This document shows, in pieces, positions 27,449-36,131 of a stretch of 55,958 nt of DNA; position 1 is the stretch's first letter, and each line of letters starts with the position of its first letter. The notes beneath the pieces were generated by a model. That model searched no databases. It saw only the letters and a program-made list of their open reading frames with translations, and was not told where the DNA came from. The stretch is from NCBI RefSeq assembly GCF_001673535.1, contig NZ_LZLY01000087.1, positions 1 to 55,958 of the forward strand, given 5' to 3'. The DNA is from Mycobacterium sp. 1081908.1. GTDB taxonomy: Bacteria > Actinomycetota > Actinomycetes > Mycobacteriales > Mycobacteriaceae. The position numbers and the translations under genes were made by a program.

Positions 27449-29600
27449 CCGCTTGCCGCAGGCGAAAGACCCTGCCCTGGACGTGATTTCGGATGCGGCC
27501 GGTCGCATGCGGGTCTCGGTCGGCTGGGTGCGCGCCGACTCCCGGCGCGCCGTGGCGGTCGAGGAGGCCGTCGGCAAGGTGCCGGGCGTGCGCGCGGTGC
27601 ACGCCTACCCGCGCACCGGCTCGGTGGTCGTCTGGTATTCGCCCCGGCGCGCCGAGCGCGCCGCGGTGCTCGGCGCGATCGCCGGCGCCGCCCGCGTCGC
27701 GGCGGAGCTGATCCCGGCGCGCGCGCCGCACTCGTCGGAGATCCGCAACACCGACGTGCTTCGCATGGTCATCGGCGGCGCGGCGCTGGCCCTGCTCGGC
27801 GTGCGCCGCTACGTGTTCGCGCGGCCGCCGCTGCTCGGCCCCAGCGGCCGGCTGTTCGCCACCGGCGTCACCGTCTTCACCGGCTATCCCTTCCTGCGCG
27901 GCGCGCTGCGCTCGCTGCGCTCCGGCCGGGCCGGCACCGACGCGCTGGTCTCCGCGGCCACCGTGGCCAGCCTGGTGCTGCGCGAGAACGTGGTCGCGCT
28001 GACCGTGCTGTGGCTGCTCAACATCGGCGAGTACCTGCAGGACCTGACGCTGCGACGGACCCGCCGCGCCATCTCCGAATTGCTGCGCGGCAACCAGGAC
28101 ACAGCCTGGATCCGCTTGGCGGACGGCGAGATTCAGGTGCCGATCGACAGCGTCGAAATCGGCGACGAGGTGATCGTGCACGACCACGTCGCGATACCGG
28201 TGGACGGCGAGGTGGTCGAGGGCGAGGCGATCGTCGACCAGTCGGCGATCACCGGCGAGAACCTGCCCGTCAGCGTCATCGTCGGCGCCCACGTGCATGC
28301 CGGCTCGGTCGTGGTGCGCGGGCGGCTGGTGGTGCGCGCCCACGCCGTCGGCAACCAGACCACCATCGGGCGCATCATCGCCCGGGTCGAGGAGGCGCAG
28401 CACGACCGGGCGCCGATCCAGACGGTCGGCGAAAACTTCTCCCGCCGTTTCGTTCCCACCTCGTTCATCGTCTCGGCCCTCACCCTGGCCGTCACCGGCG
28501 ACGTCCGCCGGGCGATGACCATGCTGCTGATCGCGTGCCCGTGCGCGGTGGGCCTGGCCACCCCGACCGCCATCAGCGCAGCGATCGGCAACGGCGCGCG
28601 CCGCGGCATCCTGATCAAGGGCGGCTCGCACCTCGAACAGGCGGGCCAGGTCGACGCGATCGTGTTCGACAAAACCGGCACGCTGACCGTGGGGCGCCCC
28701 GTGGTCACCAACATTGTTGCGATGCACAAGGATTGGCAGCCGGAGCAGGTGCTGGCGTATGCGGCCAGCTCGGAGATCCACTCCCGCCATCCGCTGGCCG
28801 AGGCGGTGATCCGCTCCACCGAGGAACGCCACATCAGCATCCCGCCGCACGAGGAGTGCGAGGTGCTGGTGGGCATGGGGATGCGGACCTGGGCCGACGG
28901 CCGGACCCTGCTGCTGGGCAGCCCCTCGCTGTTGCAGTCCGAGAAGGTCAGGGTGTCGAAGAAGGCGAAGGAGTGGGTCGACCGGCTGCGCCGCCAGGCG
29001 GAGACGCCGCTGCTGCTCGCGGTGGACGGCACCCTGGTCGGGCTGATCAGCCTGCGCGACGAGGTGCGGCCCGAGGCCGCCGCGGTGCTGAAGAAGTTGC
29101 GCGCCAGCGGGATTCGCCGGATCGTCATGCTCACCGGCGATCATCCCGAGATCGCCGAGGTGGTGGCCGGCGAGCTCGGGATCGACGAATGGCGAGCCGA
29201 GGTGATGCCGGAGGACAAGCTCGAGGTGGTGCGCGAGCTGCAGGGCGACGGCTTCGTCGTGGGCATGGTCGGCGACGGCATCAACGACGCCCCGGCGCTG
29301 GCCGCCGCCGACATCGGCATCGCCATGGGCCTGGCCGGAACCGACGTGGCCGTCGAGACCGCCGACGTGGCGCTGGCCAATGACGACCTGCATCGCCTGC
29401 TCGACGTGCGCGACCTGGGCGCCCGCGCGGTCGACGTGATCCGGGAGAACTACGGCATGTCCATCGCCGTCAACGCGGCCGGGCTGATCATCGGCGCGGG
29501 CGGCGCGCTGTCCCCGGTGCTGGCCGCGATCCTGCACAACGCGTCGTCGGTCGCGGTGGTGGCCAACAGCTCCCGGCTGATCCGCTACCGCTTGGACTGA
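27432..29600 (+). CDS. ctpC: Zinc-exporting P-type ATPase CtpC
   Basis: CtpC is a P1B-type ATPase that exports zinc (manganese was also proposed) and protects mycobacteria in macrophages. The 722-residue protein has a short N-terminal HMA-like region, the actuator TGENLP motif (about residue 275), the metal-binding membrane motif CPC in ACPCAVGLATPT (about 370), the phosphorylation site DKTGTLT, the P1B mark SRHPLAEAV, and the hinge GDGINDAPALAAADIG. Its ATG lies inside the pacL1 end. The CPC motif, not histidines in that helix, marks the transition-metal site. Confidence 0.97.
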   Translation: MSTTTDRLPQAKDPALDVISDAAGRMRVSVGWVRADSRRAVAVEEAVGKVPGVRAVHAYPRTGSVVVWYSPRRAERAAVLGAIAGAARVAAELIPARAPHSSEIRNTDVLRMVIGGAALALLGVRRYVFARPPLLGPSGRLFATGVTVFTGYPFLRGALRSLRSGRAGTDALVSAATVASLVLRENVVALTVLWLLNIGEYLQDLTLRRTRRAISELLRGNQDTAWIRLADGEIQVPIDSVEIGDEVIVHDHVAIPVDGEVVEGEAIVDQSAITGENLPVSVIVGAHVHAGSVVVRGRLVVRAHAVGNQTTIGRIIARVEEAQHDRAPIQTVGENFSRRFVPTSFIVSALTLAVTGDVRRAMTMLLIACPCAVGLATPTAISAAIGNGARRGILIKGGSHLEQAGQVDAIVFDKTGTLTVGRPVVTNIVAMHKDWQPEQVLAYAASSEIHSRHPLAEAVIRSTEERHISIPPHEECEVLVGMGMRTWADGRTLLLGSPSLLQSEKVRVSKKAKEWVDRLRRQAETPLLLAVDGTLVGLISLRDEVRPEAAAVLKKLRASGIRRIVMLTGDHPEIAEVVAGELGIDEWRAEVMPEDKLEVVRELQGDGFVVGMVGDGINDAPALAAADIGIAMGLAGTDVAVETADVALANDDLHRLLDVRDLGARAVDVIRENYGMSIAVNAAGLIIGAGGALSPVLAAILHNASSVAVVANSSRLIRYRLD

Positions 29601-29991
29601 ATCAGCAGCCGGACTGCGGCAAACCACGTATGTTCTGCTCCAAGCGCGCCATTTCGGAGCATCGGGAACTCGCAGGATGAGAAGTCTGGACAGCGATAAC
29701 TGGAACTCGGGCAACGTCAACACCGGATTCGGGATCAGCACCGACAGCGGCGCGGTGAATTCGGGCTTCGGCAACACCGGGACCGAGACCTCGGGCTTCT
29801 TCAACTCGGCCACCGGCGGGGCCATCGTCAACGGGCAGAACTCGGGCTTCTTCAACGTCGGCATCCCGGGCAGCCTGGTGGGCCCCGGCAGCAGCGGCCA
29901 GATCTCCGGCCTGCTGAACTTCGGCACCCTCTTGTCCGGGCTCTTCAGCCTGAGCCGGCTGCTGCCGTAACGCGCCCCGGATCAGCAGCCG
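29601..29991. repeat. 11-bp direct repeats flanking the MPTR fragment
   Basis: ATCAGCAGCCG occurs at 29601-29611, just after the ctpC stop, and again at 29981-29991, at the end of the CDF-like gene. The 370 bp between hold the orphan PPE-MPTR tail. The arrangement looks like a short duplication around an inserted or deleted segment, but an 11-bp match in GC-rich DNA could be chance. Confidence 0.5.
29677..29970 (+). pseudogene. Orphan PPE-MPTR C-terminal fragment
   Basis: This 97-codon frame encodes glycine/asparagine-rich repeats of the major polymorphic tandem repeat type (NSGNVNTGFG, NSGFGNTG, TSGFFNSATGG, NSGFFNVG), followed by a hydrophobic end GLLNFGTLLSGLFSLSRLL. No PPE domain precedes it; the 76 bases upstream carry neither the PPE start nor a strong ribosome site. 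It is most likely the remnant of a larger PPE gene, although a small expressed peptide cannot be excluded. It sits between ctpC and the convergent CDF-like gene. Confidence 0.75.
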
Positions 29992-30638
29992 CAGGCGTGG
30001 CCGCGCCAGGTCCGCACGCCCTGCCAGGCCGCGGCGCCGGCGACCCCGAGCCCCACCGCGGGGTCGACCCACCACGCGCCCGACCACAGTCCCGTCAGCG
30101 CCAGCGTGATCAGCACCCCGGCGGCCTGAACGGCGCACAGGTAGTTCTGCGTGCCCTCGCCCTCGGTGGCCTCCGAACCGAGCCGCACGCCCAGCCGGTG
30201 GTTGGCCCGGCCGAGGAGCGGCATCAGCACCAGGGCCAGGGCGGCCAGCGCGATGCCGATCACCGACGTCTCGGCGTGGTGCCCCTCGGTCAGGTCCCGG
30301 ATGGATTCGGCGGCGATGTAGGGGGCGGTCAGCCAGAACGACACCGCCACACCGCGCCGGGCCCGCCGCTCGGCCGCCTCGGAGAACGCCCGCGCGCCGC
30401 TGAACCGCCAGATCACCATCGCGCTGGCCAGCGCCTCGGCCCCGCCGCCGAGCGCCCACCCGGTCAGCGCGATCGACCCGACCGCCATTCCCTGCCACAA
30501 GCCGACCGCGCCCTCGAGGAGCACCACGACCAGGCCGACCCAGGCCAACTGGCGCGCCCACCGGGCGCCGGCCCGCCAGCCCGCGTCCCTGCCCCCGGCG
30601 ACGGGGCATGCGCCGACGACGGCGGGCGAAGTGGTCAT
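29982..30638 (-). CDS. Cation-diffusion-facilitator-like membrane protein (Rv3271c-like)
   Basis: This membrane protein of 218 residues has about six hydrophobic segments. [28 protein letters not shown] (about 40-70) and [19 protein letters not shown] (about 185-205) resemble transmembrane helices of CDF metal transporters, but the aspartate/histidine pairs of classical zinc CDFs are only partly present. A cysteine/histidine tail GHACGC ends the protein. It lies convergent to pacL1-ctpC, so a role in metal handling is plausible but unproven. Confidence 0.82.
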   Translation of the reverse strand: MTTSPAVVGACPVAGGRDAGWRAGARWARQLAWVGLVVVLLEGAVGLWQGMAVGSIALTGWALGGGAEALASAMVIWRFSGARAFSEAAERRARRGVAVSFWLTAPYIAAESIRDLTEGHHAETSVIGIALAALALVLMPLLGRANHRLGVRLGSEATEGEGTQNYLCAVQAAGVLITLALTGLWSGAWWVDPAVGLGVAGAAAWQGVRTWRGHACGC

Positions 30639-30792
30639 TGCGTCGAGGCTAGCGACGGCGCGGTGGGCGTGCGAGCCCGCACACGCGCACGTAACACAAC
30701 CGTGTCCGGGTTCTTACACAGCGCACCCGCGGGCGATCGGCACCCGAGGCCGGTCGTTATTGTGGCTAACCAGTAGCGGGAGAAGGGACGAC

Positions 30793-31707
30793 ATGGCGCG
30801 CACCGACAACGACACCTGGGACCTGGCGACCAGCGTGGGAGCCACCGCCACCATGGTGGCCGCGGGGCGGGCCCGGGCGACCCGGGACGCGCTGATCGAC
30901 GACCCGTTCGCCGAGCCGCTGGTGCGCGCCGTCGGCGTCGACTTCATGACCCGGTGGGCCGCCGGCGAATTGAGCACCGAGGACGTCGACGTGCCCGGCG
31001 CGCCTTGGGGCATGCAGCGCATGACCGACATGATGGCCGCCCGCACCCGCTACATCGACGCGTTCTTCGACCACTCGGCCGACGTCGGGATCCGACAGGT
31101 CGTCATCCTGGCCTCGGGCCTGGACGCGCGCGCGTACCGGCTGCCGTGGGCGGCCGGCACGACCGTGTTCGAGATCGACCAGCCGGAGGTCATCGAATTC
31201 AAGACCGCCACCATCGCCGAACTCGGCGCCAAGCCCACCGCGGACGTGCGGGCCGTGCCGATCGACCTGCGCCACGACTGGCCGACGGCGTTGCGCGCGG
31301 CCGGGTTCGACACCGGCCGGCCGGCCGCATGGCTCGCCGAGGGCCTGCTCGGTTTCCTGCCGGGCGACGCCCAGGACCGGCTGCTGGACCAGATCACCGC
31401 GCTGTCCGCCGACGGCAGCCGGCTGGTGGCCGAGGTCTTCTTCAACACGGGCGTCAGCGGGGACGCGCTCAACGCCGCGAGCGAGAAGTGGCGGGAGAAC
31501 GGCCTCGACATCGCCCTCGGCGACCTGGGTTTCCCCGACGAGCGCAGCGACGTGGCGACCTACCTGGCCGATCGCGGCTGGCGGCCGACTCGCACACCGC
31601 TGAATCGGCTGCTGGCCGACGCCGGGTTGCCGCTGCAGCCCGAAGGCCCCGACGCGCCCTTCGCGCGCAACTACTACTGCACCGCGGTGCTGCACCGGGC
31701 AGCCTAG
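30793..31707 (+). CDS. SAM-dependent methyltransferase, LCM/TIGR00027 family
   Basis: This 304-residue protein belongs to the large mycobacterial family of putative O-methyltransferases (leucine carboxyl methyltransferase fold, TIGR00027). Family features include an N-terminal [23 protein letters not shown], the SAM-binding [15 protein letters not shown], the acidic [12 protein letters not shown] and [28 protein letters not shown] site precedes the ATG. The substrate is unknown for nearly all members. It is followed 13 bp later by the CoA-transferase gene and probably shares its message. Confidence 0.92.
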   Translation: MARTDNDTWDLATSVGATATMVAAGRARATRDALIDDPFAEPLVRAVGVDFMTRWAAGELSTEDVDVPGAPWGMQRMTDMMAARTRYIDAFFDHSADVGIRQVVILASGLDARAYRLPWAAGTTVFEIDQPEVIEFKTATIAELGAKPTADVRAVPIDLRHDWPTALRAAGFDTGRPAAWLAEGLLGFLPGDAQDRLLDQITALSADGSRLVAEVFFNTGVSGDALNAASEKWRENGLDIALGDLGFPDERSDVATYLADRGWRPTRTPLNRLLADAGLPLQPEGPDAPFARNYYCTAVLHRAA

Positions 31708-31720
31708 AGGAAGGCCGCAC

Positions 31721-32896
31721 ATGCCAAACAGCAAGCCCGCCAAGCCGCTTGACGGGTACCGGGTACTCGACTTCACCCAGAACATCGCCGGACCGCTGGC
31801 CGGGCAGGTGCTGGCCGACCTGGGCGCCGAGGTGATCAAGGTCGAGGCGCCCGGCGGCGAGGCGGCCCGGCAGATCACCGCCGTCCTGCCCGGACGCCCG
31901 CCGCTGCCCACCCTGTTCCTGCCCCACAATCGCGGCAAGAAATCGATCGCGGTGGACCTGACGTCCGAGGAGAACAAGCAGCAGATCCTGCGGCTCGTCG
32001 ACACCGCCGACGTTGTGCTGGAAGGGTTTCGGCCCGGGGTGATGGAACGGATGGGCCTGGGCCCCGACGACCTGCGGGCGCGCAACCCCAGGCTGATCTA
32101 CGCCCGGCTGTCGGCCTACGGCGGCAACGGCCCGGAGGGCAACCGGCCGGGCGTCGACCTGATGGTCGCCGCCGAATCGGGCATGAGCACCGGGATGCCC
32201 ACGCCGACCGGCAAGCCGCAGATCATCCCGTTCCAGCTCGTCGACGCTGCGAGCGGTCACGTGCTGGCGCAGGCGGTGCTGGCCGCGCTGCTCAACCGCG
32301 AGCGCCACGGGGTGGCCGACGTCGTGCGCGTGGCGATGTACGACGTCGCGGTCAACCTGCAGGCCAGCCAGCTCACCATCCACCTCAACCAGCCCAGCGA
32401 GCCGAAACCCGATTCGGAGCCGAAAGCCAAGAAGCGCAAGGGAGTTGGCTTCGCCACCCAGCCCTCGGACGCGTTCAGGGCCGCCGACGGCTACCTGGTG
32501 ATCAGCGCGTACGTGCCCAAGCACTGGGCAAAGCTGTGCGAGATCATCGGCCGCCCGGAGCTCTTGACCGACGAGCGGTTCATCGACCAGCGCGCGCGGG
32601 CGCTCAACTACCCGGAGCTGACCGAGGAGCTGGAGGCGGCGCTGGCCGCCAAGACCGCGGCCGAATGGGTGGAGCTGCTGCAGGAAGGCGGCCTGATGGC
32701 CTGCCACGCCTATACCTGGAAGCAGGTGGTCGGCACCCCGCTGTTCGCCGAGAACGAGCTCGCCCTGCGGGTGGGCGGCGGCGAGGACGCCATCACGGTC
32801 GTGCGCATGCCGGCGCGCTACCAGAGCTTCGAGGCCGCGGCCACCGATCCCCCGCCCGCGCCCGGGCAGCACAACGAGGAGTTCCTCACCCGTTAG
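31721..32896 (+). CDS. CaiB/BaiF family III CoA-transferase (Rv3272-like)
   Basis: Class III CoA-transferases move CoA between carboxylic acids through an aspartyl-CoA thioester. This 391-residue protein shows the family start GYRVLDFTQNIAGPLAGQVLADLGAEVIKVE, the FLPHNRGKKSIAVDL region, VVLEGFRPGVMERMGLG and the GVDLMVAAESG segment that would carry the catalytic aspartate. The CoA donor and acceptor are not known. It ends in a 4-bp overlap with the convergent response-regulator gene. Confidence 0.92.
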   Translation: MPNSKPAKPLDGYRVLDFTQNIAGPLAGQVLADLGAEVIKVEAPGGEAARQITAVLPGRPPLPTLFLPHNRGKKSIAVDLTSEENKQQILRLVDTADVVLEGFRPGVMERMGLGPDDLRARNPRLIYARLSAYGGNGPEGNRPGVDLMVAAESGMSTGMPTPTGKPQIIPFQLVDAASGHVLAQAVLAALLNRERHGVADVVRVAMYDVAVNLQASQLTIHLNQPSEPKPDSEPKAKKRKGVGFATQPSDAFRAADGYLVISAYVPKHWAKLCEIIGRPELLTDERFIDQRARALNYPELTEELEAALAAKTAAEWVELLQEGGLMACHAYTWKQVVGTPLFAENELALRVGGGEDAITVVRMPARYQSFEAAATDPPPAPGQHNEEFLTR

Positions 32897-33342
32897 AGAC
32901 CGGGGAGCCGCACCACCTGGACGAAGAACTCGTCGATCTGGCGGACGGCGCTCATGAACTGGTCGAGGTCCACCGGCTTGGTGACGTAGGCGTTGGCGTG
33001 CAGCTGGTAGCTGCGCAGGATGTCCTCCTCCGCCGAGGAGGTGGTGAGCACGACGACCGGGATGCGGGCCAGGTCCGGGTCGGACTTGACCTTCTCCAGC
33101 AGCTGGCGGCCGTCGTATTTGGGCAGGTTCAGGTCGAGCAGGATGAGATCCGGGCGCGGCGCGTCCGCGAACTGGCCGCGGCGGTAGAGGAAGTCAAGCC
33201 CCTCCTCCCCGTCGTGCGCCACGTGCAGGTTGTTCTTGAGCTTGTTGTGCTCGAACGCTTCTCGGGTGATCAGCTCGTCGCCCGGGTCGTCCTCGACGAG
33301 CAGGATTTCGATCGCTCTACCCTCCGTCGGCGACGACGTCAT
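32893..33342 (-). CDS. Single-domain response regulator (Rcp1-like receiver)
   Basis: The 149 residues are one receiver domain without an output part. The acidic pair DDP (residues 18-19), phospho-acceptor Asp70 in LILLDLNLP, Thr100 in VVLTTS and Lys122 in VTKPVDL are all in place. It resembles the small receivers that serve phytochrome-type kinases. The start overlaps the histidine-kinase end by 26 bp, which marks it as the kinase's partner. Lacking a DNA-binding domain, it must act by protein contact or as a phosphate sink. Confidence 0.93.
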   Translation of the reverse strand: MTSSPTEGRAIEILLVEDDPGDELITREAFEHNKLKNNLHVAHDGEEGLDFLYRRGQFADAPRPDLILLDLNLPKYDGRQLLEKVKSDPDLARIPVVVLTTSSAEEDILRSYQLHANAYVTKPVDLDQFMSAVRQIDEFFVQVVRLPGL

Positions 33343-34915
33343 CGCGGGCTCCTTCCGAAGTGGTAACGGGCAGGGTGAACTGCAGCCTGGTCCCGTCGGT
33401 GTAGGTCGTGTCGACCCAGATGGTGCCGCCGTGCTGCTCGACGATCTTCTTGCACAGCGCCAGGCCGACGCCCGTTCCCGAGTACACCTCCCGGCCGTGC
33501 AGCCGCTGGAAGATCACGAAGACCTTCTCGGCGAACTCTTCCCCGATGCCGATCCCGTTGTCCGACACGGACAATAGCCACTCGTCATCGTGATCGCCGG
33601 TGCGCCGTTCGCAGGCGATGGCGACGCGGGGCCTGCGGTCCTTGTGCCGGAACTTCACCGCGTTGCCGATCAGGTTCTGCCACAGCATGGTCAGCAGCGT
33701 CGGATCGCCGATGATCCGCGGCAGCGGCTGGCCGGGCCCCACGATCTCGGCGTCCGCCTCCTCGATGGCGGCGGCGAGGTTGGCCAGGCCGGCGTCCAGC
33801 GCCGTGCCGAGATCGACCTCGGTCTGCATGGTGGAAAGCCGGCCGACGCGGGAGAAGGTGAGCAGGTCGTTGATCAGCACCTGCATGCGCTTGGCCCCGT
33901 CGACGGCGAAGCCGATGTATTCAATCCCGCGCTCGTCGAGCTGGTCGCCGTAGCGCCTTTCGAGCAGCTGGCAGAACGAGGCGACCTTGCGCAGCGGCTC
34001 CTGCAGGTCGTGGGACGCGACGTAGGCGAACTGCTCGAGTTCGGCGTTGGAACGCCGCAATTCGAGCGCCTGCTCGTCCAAAAGCGCTCGGGCCGAATGC
34101 GATACCTCGAGCTCCTCGACGATGCGCTTGCGCATGTTCTCCACGTCGATCGCCATGCGCCGAATGTCCTTGGGCCGCTTCGGGGCCGCGATGGTCTCAC
34201 CGAAGCTGCCCAAGGTGATCCGCCGGCACGCCGCGGCCAGCGCCGCCAGCGGCACGGTGACCGCGTCGCGCATCAACAGGCCGAGCGCGGCGGCGGTCGC
34301 GAAGAACACCAACACCATCGCCCCCAGCACCCTGTCCCGCCAGGCATCGATACCCTGGAGATCGGCGGCCGCGCTCGCGGTGGCCGCGGCCAGGCTGGCG
34401 TTTTGCCGGTCGAAAAGCGCTCGCAGATGGTCGAATTCGGCTTTGCCCCGTTCGGCCGCGGGCCGATTCGTGACGTTCCTCGAGTCCGGGGCCACGCTGG
34501 CGATCGCCGGCTCGGCATAGTTCGCCCGCCAGTTCGCCGCGGCCTTCTCGATCGCGTCCAGGTCGCCCACCAGGTCCGCGCGCTGCCCCAGCCGCCGCCG
34601 GATGTCTTCGGCCGCCTCCCGTTCGGCGTGCTGGCCGTCGTAGTACGGGGTGAGGAACTGCCGGTCCGCGGTGATCAGGTAGCCGCGCACGCCGGTTTCC
34701 TGGTCGCGCAGCGCCGACTGCAGCTGAAACGCCGCCACCCGCGCGGGCTGGATGTCGTCGGTCAGCCCCCGCGACATGTCGTCGGTGCGGTGCAGCAACA
34801 GCCCCCCGACCACGGCGCCCGCCAGCACCATCACGCCCATGGTGGACAGCAGCAGCGCCTGCCATCCGCGCACGGTGAGCTGGTCCAGGCGCGGCGCGCG
34901 GACGGCGGCGCTCAC
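33317..34915 (-). CDS. CHASE3-type sensor histidine kinase
   Basis: This 532-residue membrane kinase has a first membrane helix (about 17-41), a periplasmic helical CHASE3-like sensor with the hallmark RDQETGVRGYLIT (about 70-82), a second helix (about 197-216), a HAMP/coiled-coil linker, and a HisKA domain with phospho-accepting His302 in ASHDLQEPLRK. The HATPase domain holds NLIGNAVKF (N box), SDNGIGIG (G1) and YSGTGVGLALCKKIV (G2). The GTG start overlaps the phosphatase gene by 4 bp; a 101-codon upward extension is shadow. The signal sensed is unknown. It lies between the phosphatase and the receiver genes in one operon. Confidence 0.93.
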   Translation of the reverse strand: MSAAVRAPRLDQLTVRGWQALLLSTMGVMVLAGAVVGGLLLHRTDDMSRGLTDDIQPARVAAFQLQSALRDQETGVRGYLITADRQFLTPYYDGQHAEREAAEDIRRRLGQRADLVGDLDAIEKAAANWRANYAEPAIASVAPDSRNVTNRPAAERGKAEFDHLRALFDRQNASLAAATASAAADLQGIDAWRDRVLGAMVLVFFATAAALGLLMRDAVTVPLAALAAACRRITLGSFGETIAAPKRPKDIRRMAIDVENMRKRIVEELEVSHSARALLDEQALELRRSNAELEQFAYVASHDLQEPLRKVASFCQLLERRYGDQLDERGIEYIGFAVDGAKRMQVLINDLLTFSRVGRLSTMQTEVDLGTALDAGLANLAAAIEEADAEIVGPGQPLPRIIGDPTLLTMLWQNLIGNAVKFRHKDRRPRVAIACERRTGDHDDEWLLSVSDNGIGIGEEFAEKVFVIFQRLHGREVYSGTGVGLALCKKIVEQHGGTIWVDTTYTDGTRLQFTLPVTTSEGARDDVVADGG

Positions 34916-36102
34916 CGCGCCGTCCGCTCGATGCGCAGCACCGCGATGTCGTCGGTGAGCCCGCCGCGCGGCTGGGCGAGTTCCTGCGCGCCGTCGATGA
35001 GCGCGTCGACGAACTGCGGACCCGGCAGCCGCGCGTGCGTGCGGGCCAGCGCCAGCAGGCCGTCCTCGCCCAGGCGCCGCGGGCCGTGCCCGGAGTAGCC
35101 CTCGAAGAGCCCGTCGGTCAGCAGCAGCAGCCCCCGACCCGGGGGCAGTTCCAGTTCGTGCCGCGGCCAGTCGTCGTTGCCCAGGCCCAGCGCCGGCCCG
35201 GCCGGCGGTTCCAGCCATTCCACGCCCTCGTCGCTGTGCAGCAACATCCCGGGGTGGCCCGCGCGGACGGCGGTGACGCCGGTGCCGTCGGGCTGGATTT
35301 CCAGGCTGAGCACCGTCGCGAAGATGCCTATGCCGGTGCGCTCGGACTGCAGGACCCGCTCGAGTTGCCGCAGCAGCTCGACACCGTGCACGCCGGCGAA
35401 GGTGAGCGCGCGAAACGCGATGCGCAGCGCCGCGCCCAGCGCCGCCTCGTGCGGTCCGTGGCCGGCCACGTCACCGATGAGGACGTGCACGACGCGGTCG
35501 GGCGTCTGGACGACGTCGTAGAAGTCCCCGCACAACAGCGCGTCCTCGCGGCTCGGGCGGTACCGGGCGACGATGTCGACGCCGGGCTCGTCGAGCAGCA
35601 GCGGGGACGGCAGCAGGCCGCGTTCCAGCAGCGCGTTCTCGCGCGCCCGCAGCCGGGTGGCGCGCAGGTCGGCGGCGATCAGCTCGGCCCGCTTGCGCTC
35701 GATCGCGTAGAGCAGCGCGCGCCGCAGCATCTCGGGTTCGACGCGCCCCTTGACGAGATAGTCCTGCGCGCCGGCCGCGACCGCCGACGCCCCGAAGTAT
35801 TCGTCGTTCAACCCGGTCAACACGACGACGGGCACGGTGGCGTCGCGTTTGGCGATGCGGTCCAGCGCGTCCATCCCGGTGGCGTCGGGCAGGTTCAGGT
35901 CCAGCAGCACGCAGTCGGGCCGGGCCGCCGCCAGCTCCCGTTCCGCCTGCGCCATCGACTGCGCCCAGGTCACCCGGATGTCGACGACCGCGTCGGCGAT
36001 CAGCTCCTCCACCAGCACCGCGTCGGCACGGTCGTCCTCGACCAGCAGCAACGACAACGACTGCCACTGCGCCGCCGGGGCGGAGGGGGCGGGAGCGGGC
36101 AT
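34912..36102 (-). CDS. Response regulator with PP2C (RsbU/SpoIIE) phosphatase output
   Basis: This is a 396-residue fusion. The receiver (about 15-132) has LVEDDRADA, phospho-acceptor Asp68 in CVLLDLNLP, and Lys118. A coiled linker leads to a SpoIIE/RsbU serine phosphatase (about 190-396) with metal-binding CGDFYDV, GDVAGHGPHEAALG, LLLTDGLFEG and DDIAVLRIE. In known systems such enzymes dephosphorylate STAS anti-anti-sigma proteins and so release a sigma factor. It begins 30 bp after fadE25 on the same strand and heads the phosphatase-kinase-receiver operon. The ATG at 36102 is used; the frame opens one TTG earlier. Confidence 0.93.
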   Translation of the reverse strand: MPAPAPSAPAAQWQSLSLLLVEDDRADAVLVEELIADAVVDIRVTWAQSMAQAERELAAARPDCVLLDLNLPDATGMDALDRIAKRDATVPVVVLTGLNDEYFGASAVAAGAQDYLVKGRVEPEMLRRALLYAIERKRAELIAADLRATRLRARENALLERGLLPSPLLLDEPGVDIVARYRPSREDALLCGDFYDVVQTPDRVVHVLIGDVAGHGPHEAALGAALRIAFRALTFAGVHGVELLRQLERVLQSERTGIGIFATVLSLEIQPDGTGVTAVRAGHPGMLLHSDEGVEWLEPPAGPALGLGNDDWPRHELELPPGRGLLLLTDGLFEGYSGHGPRRLGEDGLLALARTHARLPGPQFVDALIDGAQELAQPRGGLTDDIAVLRIERTAR

Positions 36103-36131
36103 CAACTGCCGATCTTATGGGGTGCCCGCGG

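Noticed and set aside
29677..29970. CRISPR array or satellite repeats in the MPTR region
   Set aside because: The repeats are short, degenerate and in frame, coding for Asn/Gly motifs; there are no regular spacers.
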